NCBI GenBank assembly: GCA_003258795.1
Contig: QHMH01000011.1
Span: 1-64,000, forward strand
Source of the DNA: Candidatus Melainabacteria bacterium
Lineage (GTDB): Bacteria; Cyanobacteriota; Vampirovibrionia; Gastranaerophilales; Gastranaerophilaceae
Length of the DNA: 64,000 bases
Direction: 5' to 3'
A program made the position numbers and the translations under genes. Below, piece by piece: positions 32,623-42,860 of the stretch (its first letter is position 1; each line of letters starts with the position of its first letter). The notes under the pieces are model-generated. The model made no database searches. It saw only the letters and a list, made by a program, of their open reading frames with translations, and was not told the DNA's origin.

Positions 32623-34416
32623 ATGAGTACAGAAAAGAATTTAAGAAATATAGCTATTATCGCTCACGTAGACCACGGAAAAACAACACTTGTTGATGCA
32701 ATGCTCAAACAATCCGGTGTTTTTAGAGAAGGTCAGGTAGTAGAAAAATGTGTATTAGATAGTAATGACCTCGAAAGAGAAAGAGGAATTACAATCCTAT
32801 CAAAGAATATTTCAATAAATTATAAAGGAACAAAAATCAACGTAGTAGACACCCCTGGACACGCTGACTTTGGCGGAGAAGTTGAACGTGTTTTAGGCAT
32901 GGTTGACGGAGCTTTGCTTATTGTTGATGCAGCTGAAGGACCTATGCCACAAACAAGATTTGTTCTTTCTAAAGCATTGGAACTTGGGCTCAGAATTATT
33001 GTTGTTATAAATAAAATCGATAAACCAGCTGCAGATCCAATGCATGCTCTCGATAAAGTTTTTGATTTGTTTACTGAATTAACAGATAGAGAAGATTTAA
33101 TAGATTTTCCATATATCTTTGCAAGCAGTCTTAATGGTTTTGCTATCAAAGATTTGGAAGACGAAAGAAAAGATATTACTCCACTTTTGGATTGCATTTT
33201 GGAAAATATAAAAGCTCCAGATGGAGATGTTAACAAACCTCTACAATTTCAAGCAACAACTCTTGATTATAATGAGTATGTGGGTAGAATCGTTGTCGGA
33301 AGAATTGTTAATGGAACAATGAAAAGCCAAGAACAGCTTTGTTTGATTAAGGCTGACGGTACTCAAGAAAGAGGAAAAATTACAAAATTATATGAATTCA
33401 AGGATTTAGGCAGGGTTGAAACGACGGAAGCTCAAGCAGGTGATATCGTAGGTGTCGCAGGATTTTCCGACATTCAAATCGGAGAGACAATTTGTTCCCT
33501 CTCCGCCCCTGTCGCCCTTCCTTTGATTAAAATCGATGAACCAACTTTGCAAATGAACTTTTCAGTAAATGATAGTCCTTTTGCAGGTACTGAAGGTAAA
33601 TTCGTTACTTCAAGACAATTGAGAAAAAGACTTTACCTTGAACTTGAAAAAAATGTAAGTTTAAGGGTTGAAGATACAGACAACACTGATTGTTTTAAAG
33701 TTAGTGGTAGAGGCGAACTTCACCTTGGAATTTTGATTGAAACTATGCGTCGTGAAGGATATGAGTTTCAAGTTTCTAAACCAGAAGTTATATTTAAAAC
33801 AATAGACTCTGTTTTGTCTGAACCGTTTGAAAATCTTATTATTGACGTTCCAGAAGCTTATGCTGGATCTTGCATAGACAAGCTTTCTCAAAGAAAAGGT
33901 GAAATGCTTGAGATGAAAGCTGCAAATGGAAGAACTCATCTCGGATTTTCTATCCCTGCAAGAGGCTTAATTGGTTTCAGAAGTGAGTTTATCAGAATGA
34001 CCAGAGGTGATGGTATTATGTATCACACCTTTGATGAATATAAACCTTATGCAGGGGATATTCCTAAACAAAGAAGTGGTTCTTTAATCGCTCTTGAACA
34101 AGGTGAAGCTGTCCCTTATGCTTTAGCTCAATTTGAAGATAGAGGGGTTTTCTTTGTTACACCTAAAACAAAAGTTTACAGAGGAATGATTATTGGAGAA
34201 GGAAATCGCTCTCAAGACATTGCTGTTAATATTTGCAAGACAAAAAGACTTACTAATATGAGAACTGCTACTGCTGATGTTATGGTTACGTTGCAGGCTC
34301 ACAAAACTATGTCTTTGGAAGATTGTCTTGAATACATTTCGGATGATGAATTGGTTGAAATTACTCCCGAAAATATCAGAATAAGAAAAGCAGACTTAAA
34401 CAAAAAAATCTTTTAA
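32623..34416 (+). CDS. typA: ribosome-associated GTPase TypA/BipA
   Basis: Translational GTPase that helps 50S assembly and stress adaptation. 597 residues. G1 AHVDHGKTTLVDAML, G2 RERGITI, G3 DTPGHADFGGEVE and G4 NKIDKP, then domains homologous to EF-G and the BipA-specific C-terminus. Leader of about 50 bases downstream of a TATAAT (32565-32570). Cotranscribed with the next two genes. Confidence 0.97.
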   Translation: MSTEKNLRNIAIIAHVDHGKTTLVDAMLKQSGVFREGQVVEKCVLDSNDLERERGITILSKNISINYKGTKINVVDTPGHADFGGEVERVLGMVDGALLIVDAAEGPMPQTRFVLSKALELGLRIIVVINKIDKPAADPMHALDKVFDLFTELTDREDLIDFPYIFASSLNGFAIKDLEDERKDITPLLDCILENIKAPDGDVNKPLQFQATTLDYNEYVGRIVVGRIVNGTMKSQEQLCLIKADGTQERGKITKLYEFKDLGRVETTEAQAGDIVGVAGFSDIQIGETICSLSAPVALPLIKIDEPTLQMNFSVNDSPFAGTEGKFVTSRQLRKRLYLELEKNVSLRVEDTDNTDCFKVSGRGELHLGILIETMRREGYEFQVSKPEVIFKTIDSVLSEPFENLIIDVPEAYAGSCIDKLSQRKGEMLEMKAANGRTHLGFSIPARGLIGFRSEFIRMTRGDGIMYHTFDEYKPYAGDIPKQRSGSLIALEQGEAVPYALAQFEDRGVFFVTPKTKVYRGMIIGEGNRSQDIAVNICKTKRLTNMRTATADVMVTLQAHKTMSLEDCLEYISDDELVEITPENIRIRKADLNKKIF

Positions 34417-34427
34417 CGGAGTAACAA

Positions 34428-35819
34428 ATGGACGATGCACCAATACTTAAAGCTCTTGAGAACTTCAAGAACAAACCTTCTTATCAATTTCACATTCCAG
34501 GACATACAAGAGGGCAAGGAGTTTGCAAGAGGTTTAAAAATCTTATTGGAGAACAAGCTTTATTCCTTGATACAACAGATGAATTTGACAATCTTGGAAC
34601 GCTTACGCCTGCAACAGGAGCAATAAAAGAAGCTGAAGAACTCGCAGCAAAAGCTTTTGGGGCAAAGAGAACATTTTTTCTTGTAAATGGCTCTACTATT
34701 GGAAACATTGCAATTGCGACAAGCCTTACAAAAAGGGGTAAAAAAGTCATTGTAAATAGAAATTGTCACCGCTCTGTTATGACGGGTCTAATTGTTTCTG
34801 GTGCTGATCCTTTGTGGGTTATTCCAGAGAAATTGAATGATTGGGGCTTATGGGGAAATGTTAACCCAAAAGATATAGAAGATTTATTAAAAAAACACAA
34901 TGATGTTGCACTTGTTTGGATTACAAATCCAACTTATGAGGGTGTTGTATCTGACGTAGAAGAAATTTCTCGTATTTGCAAAAAATATGATGTTCCTTTG
35001 GTTGTTGACGAAGCTCATGGTTGTCTTTGGAATTTTGATGAGGAGCTTCCAACATCGTCATTAGAGTTGGGAGCTGATATTGTTGTAAATTCTTTACACA
35101 AAACTGGTGGAAGTCTTGCACAAAGTTCAATGCTTCATATTGGGAAAAATTCAAAAGTTAATCCAGAATTTATAGAACAATCTCTTATGTTGTTTCATAC
35201 AACTACTCCGTCAATCATGTTACTTGCAAGCCTTGATGCAGCAAGGTACCATCTTTCAAGCAGTGAAGGGAAAATAGATATCAAGAAAGCAATTGATAAC
35301 GCAAAATTTTTAAGAAAAGAAATTGATAAATTAGACAACATTTATCATTTGACTCCGACGGATGACTACAAGACGGATATTACGAAAATTTTTATTAAAG
35401 CTGACGGGATTTCTGGCAAGAGGCTTGAGGCGATTTTAGAATATGATTTTAACATCGAAGTGGAATCAGCATCTGACGTTGGTTTGCTTGTGTTATCCAA
35501 CATTGGAAACTCAAGAGAAGACTTTGAATATCTTGCAAATTGTTTAAAGACGATTTCTAAAACTGATTATTCTAATAAAGTTTACAATTTTAAGTCATTA
35601 CATATGCCAATGCTTATTCCTGAAATAAAAATGAATTTGCAAGATGCGTTTTATTCTGAAAAAGAAATAATAAAGATAAAGGACTGTGTTGGAAGAACAG
35701 CTGGTGAGATTGTTGCTCAATGTCCTCCAGGAATTACGATTCTTGTGCCAGGGGAGTTAATTACAGAGTCACATCTCCCATATCTTGAAGATTACAAAGA
35801 AATTGAGGTGCTCAAATAA
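34428..35819 (+). CDS. Orn/Lys/Arg decarboxylase (PLP fold type I)
   Basis: 463 residues, similar in size to compact arginine/lysine decarboxylases such as SpeA-type YaaO. PLP features: HIPGHTRGQG, FLVNGSTIGNIAIA, VVDEAHGCLWNF and the Schiff-base lysine in NSLHKTGGSLAQSSMLH. The C-terminus has GRTAGEIVAQCPPGITILVPGE. Product likely agmatine or cadaverine, with the substrate unresolved. 11 bases after typA and overlapping the MFS start by one base. Confidence 0.9.
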   Translation: MDDAPILKALENFKNKPSYQFHIPGHTRGQGVCKRFKNLIGEQALFLDTTDEFDNLGTLTPATGAIKEAEELAAKAFGAKRTFFLVNGSTIGNIAIATSLTKRGKKVIVNRNCHRSVMTGLIVSGADPLWVIPEKLNDWGLWGNVNPKDIEDLLKKHNDVALVWITNPTYEGVVSDVEEISRICKKYDVPLVVDEAHGCLWNFDEELPTSSLELGADIVVNSLHKTGGSLAQSSMLHIGKNSKVNPEFIEQSLMLFHTTTPSIMLLASLDAARYHLSSSEGKIDIKKAIDNAKFLRKEIDKLDNIYHLTPTDDYKTDITKIFIKADGISGKRLEAILEYDFNIEVESASDVGLLVLSNIGNSREDFEYLANCLKTISKTDYSNKVYNFKSLHMPMLIPEIKMNLQDAFYSEKEIIKIKDCVGRTAGEIVAQCPPGITILVPGELITESHLPYLEDYKEIEVLK

Positions 35820-36985
35820 TGGCATTCGACAAGAATAGAGGTGCAGTTTGGTGGTTATCTTCTGCTCATTTTATAAATGATGTTTATTCTGGCTTTTTAA
35901 CTCCGCTTATGCCTTTTATTGCTGCAAAAATCGGGTTTTCAGTTGCCATTGCAACAATGATTACAAGTATTGCACAAATTGTTGCATCTACCATTCAGCC
36001 AATTTTTGGTTGGTTTGCAGATAAAAGTTACAAAAGATTTTTCATCTTTTTTGGTTTATTTTTTGGTTCAATATCTGCACCAATAGCAACAAATGCGAAC
36101 AATTTAACGACACTTTTAATATTTATCATCTTGGGAAATTTAGGAGGAAGCCTTTATCATCCTCAGGCAATAGGTTTTATTCCTGTGTTTTCTAACAAAA
36201 ACACTCTTGTTTATAATATGAGCTTATTTATCACTGCAGGAACAATAGGTTTTGCTTGTGGACCACTTGTTTCTTCTTCTGTTGCAGAACTTTGGGGTTT
36301 TGATAAGATACCTTACCTTTCAATTTTTGGTCTTATTGTACTTGCATTGATGTTCAAGTTCGTTCCAAGGGTTAAAGATGTTAAAAAACCTAACAGCGAA
36401 AATTTGTTTGAAGTATTGAAACAAATTATGAAAAATAAGTTAATGGTAATTGTTTTGACAATTGCTTTTATGAAAGTTCTTATTCAAAGTAGTTGTTCTA
36501 TTTTGCTACCATTTTTGTGGAAGGATATGGGTCATTCAGCGTTTTACATTGGATTTGCAATGTTCTTGTTCTTATTTGCTGGCGGAATGGGGTCTTATGT
36601 AAGTAGCAGGTTTGAGCGAAAATTCGGAGCAAAATTTGTGTTTTATTGCTCTATGATTTTAACATTACCTTTAATGATTTTGTTTATTACAACTTGCGAA
36701 AGCCATAAAGATTTTTCGATTGCCGTATTTGTTGTAATGGGATTTATAACAATGTTTGCACAACCAGTAACAATGGTTTTAGCTCAGAAGCTCATGCCTC
36801 AGTATAAAAGCGTTATTGGTGGAATTATAAACGGTACAACTTGGGGGTTAGTTGCTCTTATTTTAGTTTTTGTCGGATTTTTAGCAGAAAAATTCGGCAT
36901 TAAACAAATTCTTATTTTGCTTGCAATTTTACCTGCAATATTTTCTTATTTTGTAAAATTTTTACCTAACAGCATAGATGATTAA
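35819..36985 (+). CDS. MFS transporter, fosmidomycin-resistance (Fsr)-like
   Basis: 388 residues, 12 membrane helices. SSAHFINDVYSGFLTPLMPFIAAKIGFS near the N-terminus and FGWFADKSYKRFFIF at the first cytoplasmic loop are Fsr-like. TAATGG overlap with the decarboxylase gene suggests coupled translation; export of the amine product is a possible role (inference). Confidence 0.88.
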   Translation: MAFDKNRGAVWWLSSAHFINDVYSGFLTPLMPFIAAKIGFSVAIATMITSIAQIVASTIQPIFGWFADKSYKRFFIFFGLFFGSISAPIATNANNLTTLLIFIILGNLGGSLYHPQAIGFIPVFSNKNTLVYNMSLFITAGTIGFACGPLVSSSVAELWGFDKIPYLSIFGLIVLALMFKFVPRVKDVKKPNSENLFEVLKQIMKNKLMVIVLTIAFMKVLIQSSCSILLPFLWKDMGHSAFYIGFAMFLFLFAGGMGSYVSSRFERKFGAKFVFYCSMILTLPLMILFITTCESHKDFSIAVFVVMGFITMFAQPVTMVLAQKLMPQYKSVIGGIINGTTWGLVALILVFVGFLAEKFGIKQILILLAILPAIFSYFVKFLPNSIDD

Positions 36986-36995
36986 ATATAAGGAA

Positions 36996-37020
36996 AACCT
37001 CTCTAATAAAAAGAGAGGTT
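36996..37020. terminator. hairpin between the MFS gene and folC
   Basis: AACCTCTCT and AGAGAGGTT form a 9-bp stem with a 7-base loop. A second hairpin, GAGTTG...CAACTC, follows at about 37027-37046. The T runs are weak, so efficiency is uncertain. Confidence 0.5.
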
Positions 37021-37072
37021 CCGGAAGAGTTGAGGATTAACAACTCTATATTAACGAAATTTTTTGTATTTC

Positions 37073-38239
37073 TCATTGTCTTAAATCATTAGATACATTA
37101 TACTTTATGCCTATCTTTTCAAATAATTCTTTTAGCATATAAAATGAACCACAAATTACGGTCATTTTTTCCTTTTTATATTCTGAAAAAGGTTTTGCAT
37201 CAAAATTTGTCAACATCTTAACTTCATCAAAACTTCGAGCATTGGGGTGAGAAAATTCAAAAATATAAAGTTCATCTCCGACTTTTAATAAATTTTCAAG
37301 CATCTCTTTGCAATCTTTTGTTTTCAGGCAACCAAATATGAATTGAAAATTTTTATTTGGAAAATAAAAATCAAGGCTTTTTCTTAATGCTCTAATGCCA
37401 TCCGGATTATGAGCAACGTCCACTAAAATGTCGTAATCCTTTAGATATTCGAACCTGCAAGGATTTTTTACTAAAATTAGGGATTTTTTTATAACTTCTT
37501 CTGGAATATTTAAATACTTGCAAACTTCAAGTGCAAGAGAAATGTTTTGTTTCTGATAAGTTCCTTTTAAAGAGCATTCCATTTCTTTTTGTTCCGCAAG
37601 AATGACCTTTGATTTTTTTTCTTTTGCAATTTTCTTAATTACATCAAGACCTTTATTTTGCGAAGAAATAATTACAGGACATCCAGATTTTATGATACCA
37701 GCCTTTTCAAAAGCAATCTTTTCAATACAATCTCCAAGCCTGTCAGTATGATCTAAATCAATATTTGTAATAACCGAGCATAAGTTTTTTTCAATAACAT
37801 TCGTTGCGTCAAAACGTCCGCCCAAACCTGTTTCTAAAACAACAACGTCAACTCTTTTTTCTGCAAAATACATAAATGCTATCAACGTTAAAATCTCGAA
37901 TTCGGTCAGATGAATATCTCCTGTTTTAGCTACAATTTCAAATAGCAGTCTTGCAAAATCCTCTTTTGATATTTGACTATTGTTAACCCTAATTCTCTCG
38001 GTGTATTCAAAAATATGCGGACTTGTGTATAATCCTACTTTTCTGTTATTGCATATTAAAGCCTCGTTCAATATCGAGCAAACAGAACCTTTTCCATTTG
38101 TTCCTGCAACATGGATAAAATCAAAATTAGTTTTAATATTCAAAACTTCAATAGCTTTATTTATCCTATCAAAGCCTAAATTTATACAAAACCTTCCTTT
38201 TGAAGTTAACAATTTTATAGCATCTTGATACGAATTCAC
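37073..38239 (-). CDS. folC: bifunctional folylpolyglutamate synthase/dihydrofolate synthase
   Basis: Adds glutamate to (dihydro)folate using ATP. 388 residues, Mur-ligase fold. P-loop HVAGTNGKGSVCSILNEAL, LETGLGGRFDATNVI and DVAHNPDGIRALR are diagnostic. GTG start at 38239 overlapping the murG stop by 4 bases. Its place at the end of a peptidoglycan operon is unusual; MurC or FtsQ would normally be there. Confidence 0.93.
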   Translation of the reverse strand: MNSYQDAIKLLTSKGRFCINLGFDRINKAIEVLNIKTNFDFIHVAGTNGKGSVCSILNEALICNNRKVGLYTSPHIFEYTERIRVNNSQISKEDFARLLFEIVAKTGDIHLTEFEILTLIAFMYFAEKRVDVVVLETGLGGRFDATNVIEKNLCSVITNIDLDHTDRLGDCIEKIAFEKAGIIKSGCPVIISSQNKGLDVIKKIAKEKKSKVILAEQKEMECSLKGTYQKQNISLALEVCKYLNIPEEVIKKSLILVKNPCRFEYLKDYDILVDVAHNPDGIRALRKSLDFYFPNKNFQFIFGCLKTKDCKEMLENLLKVGDELYIFEFSHPNARSFDEVKMLTNFDAKPFSEYKKEKMTVICGSFYMLKELFEKIGIKYNVSNDLRQ

Positions 38240-39375
38240 TTTTTAATTATACCCTTAAGAGATGAAACGATATTTTTGGTTGCATCAGGTTTTGCAAGAG
38301 CAAAGATATTTTTCTGAATTAGTGCCAATTTTTCTCTATCATCAGCTAATTGTTGTATTGCTATCAAAAGTGTATCTGGAGTTGTATCAGCATCTTCAAG
38401 ATATAATGCAGCTCTCTTTTCAACCATAAACTTTGCATTTTTTCTTTGATGATCAGCAGCAGCGTGCGGATATGGGATTAAGATTGGCGCAACTGCACTT
38501 GCACAAAGTTCTGACAAACTTAATGAACCCGCTCTTGAAATAGCTATATCCGCTGATTTTAGAACTTCCGTCATATTATCGAAAAATGGTCTTACTACTA
38601 AGTTTTTATTAGATTCAAATTCAGGATATGTTTTTTTAAGCTCTGATATAACATCATCATATTTTTTCTTTCCCGTTTGAAAAACAATTTGTATATCATA
38701 TTCAGTCAAAAGGGTTTTTATAATCTTAACAAAAGCATTGTTTATTGACTTTGCACCTTGTGAACCTCCAGTTACACAAAGAGTCAATTTATTTTCATCA
38801 AGACCTATTCTTTTTCTTGCTTCACCCTTTGTCAAAGTTTTGAACTCTTCTCTCAAAGGGTTTCCATTAACGCAGATATTTTTTGCTTTAATCCTTTCCG
38901 CAGCTTTTTCAAAAGCAAGTGAAACACATTGCGCATTTGGGGCTATATATCTTGAAACAATTCCTGGGATTGCATCACAATCGTGAATCATAACAGGAAC
39001 ACCATCGGTTATCCCAGCAATTAGGGCTGGTGCAGAAACATATCCACCTGTTCCCAAAATTGCATCCGGCTTGTATTTTTTTATATAAAACATTGCTTTA
39101 AAAATTGCACATACAAGTTGAAGTCCCCAACCAATAAGAGAAAATCCGATTTTTCTCGGCATCGCAGAAACTTTTACAGGCAAAAAATTAAAGCCCTTTT
39201 TCTTTGCAATGTCATATTCCATATTGTCTGGATTTCCAACATAATAAATTTGATTAGTTTCCAAATCTTTTTGTAGAGCCTCTACTATTGCAACCGCAGG
39301 ATAAATATGACCACCAGTGCCACCACCTGTAATAAAATACGTATATTTTTTCCCTGACTTATATGTATCTGACAT
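38236..39375 (-). CDS. murG: UDP-GlcNAc:lipid I GlcNAc transferase MurG
   Basis: Makes lipid II by adding GlcNAc to lipid I on the cytoplasmic face. 379 residues, GT28. ITGGGTGGHIYPAVAIVEAL, CVTGGSQGAKSINNAF and SADIAISRAGSLSLSELCA motifs present. Overlaps ftsW by 17 bases. Confidence 0.96.
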   Translation of the reverse strand: MSDTYKSGKKYTYFITGGGTGGHIYPAVAIVEALQKDLETNQIYYVGNPDNMEYDIAKKKGFNFLPVKVSAMPRKIGFSLIGWGLQLVCAIFKAMFYIKKYKPDAILGTGGYVSAPALIAGITDGVPVMIHDCDAIPGIVSRYIAPNAQCVSLAFEKAAERIKAKNICVNGNPLREEFKTLTKGEARKRIGLDENKLTLCVTGGSQGAKSINNAFVKIIKTLLTEYDIQIVFQTGKKKYDDVISELKKTYPEFESNKNLVVRPFFDNMTEVLKSADIAISRAGSLSLSELCASAVAPILIPYPHAAADHQRKNAKFMVEKRAALYLEDADTTPDTLLIAIQQLADDREKLALIQKNIFALAKPDATKNIVSSLKGIIKK

Positions 39376-40561
39376 TTACATCTTTCCTGACTTTTCTAAT
39401 ACTCTTTTTAGATATATTTAACAAAATACCAATCATCCACAAAGATACCATTAAAGAAGAACCACCATAACTTATGAAAGGCAAAGGTACACCAGTTGCA
39501 GGCAAGAATGAACTTGCAACACTCATGTTCAAGAAAGCTTGAAACCCCAGAGAGAATGTTATTCCAACTGCAAGAAGTTTTCCATAAGTATCAGGACATC
39601 TTGTTGCTATCAAGAAACCTCTTTGAACAACTGTTAAGAACAACCCAATAACAAAGAAACATCCCAAAAACCCTAATTCTTCGCCAATAACTGCAAAGAT
39701 AAAGTCAGTGTGACATTCAGGCAACCAAGCAAGTTTTTGCTTTGATGCACCATAACCAACACCCCACAAACCACCAGTTGCAAATGCAACCAGAGATTGA
39801 ATTACGTTATATCCAGCTCCCAATGGATCTGATTCTGGATTTAACCAAATGGTAATTCTTGACAATTGATATGGTTTTATTAGTTTCAAGACCCCAGTTA
39901 AACTTCCAACACCCGCCGTAACAGCCGCAACTACACCAGAAATAAACAATGTGCACAAAAGTTTTAAAGGCGCACCTGATACTATATACATAACGACAGA
40001 AGTTAAAAACAACAAAATTACCATACTTAAGTTTGGTTGTTTATAAACAAGTAAAATCATAAGTATAATCGGTAAAAAGTAAAGCGAGAACTTTCGAGGA
40101 TCAATAATTTTTGAATCAGTGTAAAACGCATTCGCAAGCAACATTACAACCGCAAGTTTTGCATATTCTGACGGTTGAAATTGTATTGGACCAATACTTA
40201 TCCATCTTTTTGCCTCATTTATCGTTACCCCTAACGGAGTAAAATCAATTAAAGCGAGCAAAATAACAATAATCCAAGCAAATGTTACATCAAACATTTT
40301 AAGTTTTTTATAGTCAAAATTAACTAAAATCCGCATCCCGATAAACCCTGGGATTACCCCCATAAGAATCTGGTTTATAAAAGATTTTGCAGGATTTATT
40401 CCTGCATCAATGTGTTTAGGGGCTGTTGCTGAAAAAATAAACATTAACCCCAAAACAACTAAAAAAGCAACAGCAATCAACAGAATTCTGTCTGCCGGCA
40501 TAGTTGTCACCCTCAATTGAGGAGAATTGTTTCCGTTAAAATTAACTCTTTGATAAGACAT
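39359..40561 (-). CDS. ftsW: FtsW/RodA-type peptidoglycan glycosyltransferase
   Basis: SEDS-family glycosyltransferase that polymerises lipid II during division. About 400 residues, ten membrane helices. IPGFIGMRILVNFDYKKLK, WLPECHTDFIFAVIGEELGFLG (the SEDS signature) and FISYGGSSLMVSLWMIGILLNI are visible. I start at the ATG at 40561 (MSYQRVNFNG); the longer frame to 40645 runs through murD. Overlaps murD by 20 bases, with AGGGGAAG upstream. Confidence 0.92.
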   Translation of the reverse strand: MSYQRVNFNGNNSPQLRVTTMPADRILLIAVAFLVVLGLMFIFSATAPKHIDAGINPAKSFINQILMGVIPGFIGMRILVNFDYKKLKMFDVTFAWIIVILLALIDFTPLGVTINEAKRWISIGPIQFQPSEYAKLAVVMLLANAFYTDSKIIDPRKFSLYFLPIILMILLVYKQPNLSMVILLFLTSVVMYIVSGAPLKLLCTLFISGVVAAVTAGVGSLTGVLKLIKPYQLSRITIWLNPESDPLGAGYNVIQSLVAFATGGLWGVGYGASKQKLAWLPECHTDFIFAVIGEELGFLGCFFVIGLFLTVVQRGFLIATRCPDTYGKLLAVGITFSLGFQAFLNMSVASSFLPATGVPLPFISYGGSSLMVSLWMIGILLNISKKSIRKVRKDVNVRYI

Positions 40562-41876
40562 AGTTTTTGAAAACTTCCCCTCTGTGTTCGTAACTGTCAA
40601 ACATATCAAAACTTGCACACGCTGGAGATAACAAAACGACATCATGTTTCATCTCAATTGCTTTATCAATCGCATTTTCCATTGTGTCTTCAAGAATTAT
40701 ATTATCAAACCCGTTTTCTTTCAAGTTTTTTTCAAATCTTTCAGAGGCTTCACCTATTAACAATACCGTAGAAATATGTTTTTTAACCTCATCACAAAAT
40801 TCTTTTAAGTCTGTATTTTTATCACGTCCACCTGCAATAAGTGCAACCTTTTTATCATTGAAAGATTTTATCGCTACAATTGCAGCCTCTGGATTTGTAG
40901 CTTTTGAATCATTATAAAAATCAGCACCTGCATAATTTCTTACAAACTCAAGTCTGTGTTCTGGGGCCTTGAATGTTGAAATCACTTTTCTTATATTTTC
41001 ATTCGAAATTCCAACAAGTTTTGCTACGATAATTGAACACATAATATTTTGATAGTTGTGTTCACCAACAAGTGTGCAATCCTTAAGTTTTATAATTTCT
41101 TCTTCCACACCATTTCTTTTAAAATATATTGCATCATTTTTTTCATAACAACAATTATCTTCAACTTCTTTCGCAAAAAGGAATACATTGTTTAATCGTT
41201 TTGAAAATTCTAACAACTTTTCATCTGCACCGTTTAGAACAGAGAAAGCTGGTTCACAAGGGGGCAAAAATAGTTTTGCTTTTGCTTCAAAATATTTTTC
41301 TAAACTACCGTGCCAATTGATATGATCCGGTGTAAAATTGGTAAAACATGCAATTTGAGCTTGAAAAGCATTTGTAGTCTGCATTTGAAAAGAACTTACC
41401 TCACAAACATAACAATCATTGTCTTCATCAGCCAAAGATATAGGAGGAACACCGATATTTCCACAAGCAGGAGCTTTGAGTTCACTACACAAAATTTCTG
41501 ATGTTAAAGTAACAGTTGTAGTTTTTCCATTTGTACCTGTAATTGCAATAAAAGGTTTTTTAGTTTCTTTATACGCAAGTTCGATTTCTGAAATAACAGG
41601 AATACGTCTTTCCTTAAGCATAGAAAAGATTTCACTTTCAGGCGGAATTCCTGGACTTGCAACAGCTAAACATGCATCTTTAATAAAATAATCGCTGTGA
41701 CCACCGATTTCAACTTTAATTCCTTCAGACTCAAGCTCTTTGACAAGTTGCGAATCCTTTTGATTGCTACTTTCAGTAATAAAAATATCCGCACCGTGTC
41801 TATTAAGATACCTTGCAGCAGCAACTCCACTTTTTGATAAACCTAAAATTAAAACTTTTTCATCAAACCTTCTCAC
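40542..41876 (-). CDS. murD: UDP-MurNAc-L-Ala:D-Glu ligase MurD
   Basis: Second amino-acid ligase of the peptidoglycan precursor. 444 residues. ATP loop AITGTNGKTTTVTL, catalytic region FTPDHINWHGSLEKYFEAKAKLF and AGGRDKNTDL all typical. Nine bases after mraY. Confidence 0.96.
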   Translation of the reverse strand: MRRFDEKVLILGLSKSGVAAARYLNRHGADIFITESSNQKDSQLVKELESEGIKVEIGGHSDYFIKDACLAVASPGIPPESEIFSMLKERRIPVISEIELAYKETKKPFIAITGTNGKTTTVTLTSEILCSELKAPACGNIGVPPISLADEDNDCYVCEVSSFQMQTTNAFQAQIACFTNFTPDHINWHGSLEKYFEAKAKLFLPPCEPAFSVLNGADEKLLEFSKRLNNVFLFAKEVEDNCCYEKNDAIYFKRNGVEEEIIKLKDCTLVGEHNYQNIMCSIIVAKLVGISNENIRKVISTFKAPEHRLEFVRNYAGADFYNDSKATNPEAAIVAIKSFNDKKVALIAGGRDKNTDLKEFCDEVKKHISTVLLIGEASERFEKNLKENGFDNIILEDTMENAIDKAIEMKHDVVLLSPACASFDMFDSYEHRGEVFKNYVLSKS

Positions 41877-41885
41877 GACAAACCC

Positions 41886-42854
41886 CTATCTTACAAAATT
41901 CAAAAAGAAACAATACAAGGCGAGCAAAGAAAACAAAGTCGAAACTAACGTAAAGAACACGACAATTCTTTTTTCACTAAAGCCCATAAGTTCATAATGG
42001 TGGTGAAACGGAGTCATTTTAAACAATTTTTTTCCAGTCAACTTGTAAGAAGTAACTTGAAGAATAACAGAAAGCGTTTCTAATATAAAAATACCAGCCA
42101 AAATTACTAACAAAAATTCTATTTTACCAACAACAGCAAGAGTACCCATCAAACCGCCAATTGCAAGAGAACCTGTATCTCCCATAAACACTTGAGCTTT
42201 TGCCTTGTTGTATTTCAAAAATCCACACAATGCCCCAGTTGTAGCTGCTGAAATGATAGCTCCTTCTGGACATCCACAAAATAATAAGATAATTGACATT
42301 GCAAAAAATACAGGAATTCCAGTAGATGCAGCCAACCCGTCAAGTCCATCTGTCAAGTTGTAAGCATTTGATGCACCTGTAATAATAAACACTGCCAATA
42401 TTGGATAAAACCAACCAAAATCAAAGCTTATAGGTCCAAAATTGACCATTGTGTTAACTCTTAATACAACAAAAAATGTTGGCAAAAGTGCGATTAAAAT
42501 TTGTCTTATAAGTTTTGCTCTTGCAGAAAGACCATCGTTTGTTTTTCCCTTGATTTTAAGGTAATCGTCTTGGAATCCTGCAATTGTATAAAAAATAAGA
42601 GATAACAAAATCACAATTGCGACAGAAGTCAATTTTTGAGCAAGCATTAAAGCGATTACAGAAGCAAAAACAATTGCCCCAACAATGAATACTCCACCTG
42701 TCGTTGGTGTACCCTGTTTTTTTGCGTGCGTTTCTGGAGCAACATCTTTTATTGATTGGTTAAACAAATGTTTTTTTAGAAAATCAATATACGGAACTCC
42801 CGACAAAAGGCATATAATTAAGCCTAATAAAAATGCAACCGCTATCATTATCAT
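41886..42854 (-). CDS. mraY: phospho-MurNAc-pentapeptide transferase MraY
   Basis: Transfers the precursor to undecaprenyl phosphate to make lipid I. 322 residues and about 10 membrane helices. The metal-binding DDYLK, NAYNLTDGLDGLA and FMGDTGSLAIGG are all conserved. Six bases after murF. Confidence 0.97.
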   Translation of the reverse strand: MIMIAVAFLLGLIICLLSGVPYIDFLKKHLFNQSIKDVAPETHAKKQGTPTTGGVFIVGAIVFASVIALMLAQKLTSVAIVILLSLIFYTIAGFQDDYLKIKGKTNDGLSARAKLIRQILIALLPTFFVVLRVNTMVNFGPISFDFGWFYPILAVFIITGASNAYNLTDGLDGLAASTGIPVFFAMSIILLFCGCPEGAIISAATTGALCGFLKYNKAKAQVFMGDTGSLAIGGLMGTLAVVGKIEFLLVILAGIFILETLSVILQVTSYKLTGKKLFKMTPFHHHYELMGFSEKRIVVFFTLVSTLFSLLALYCFFLNFVR

Positions 42855-42860
42855 AGATGA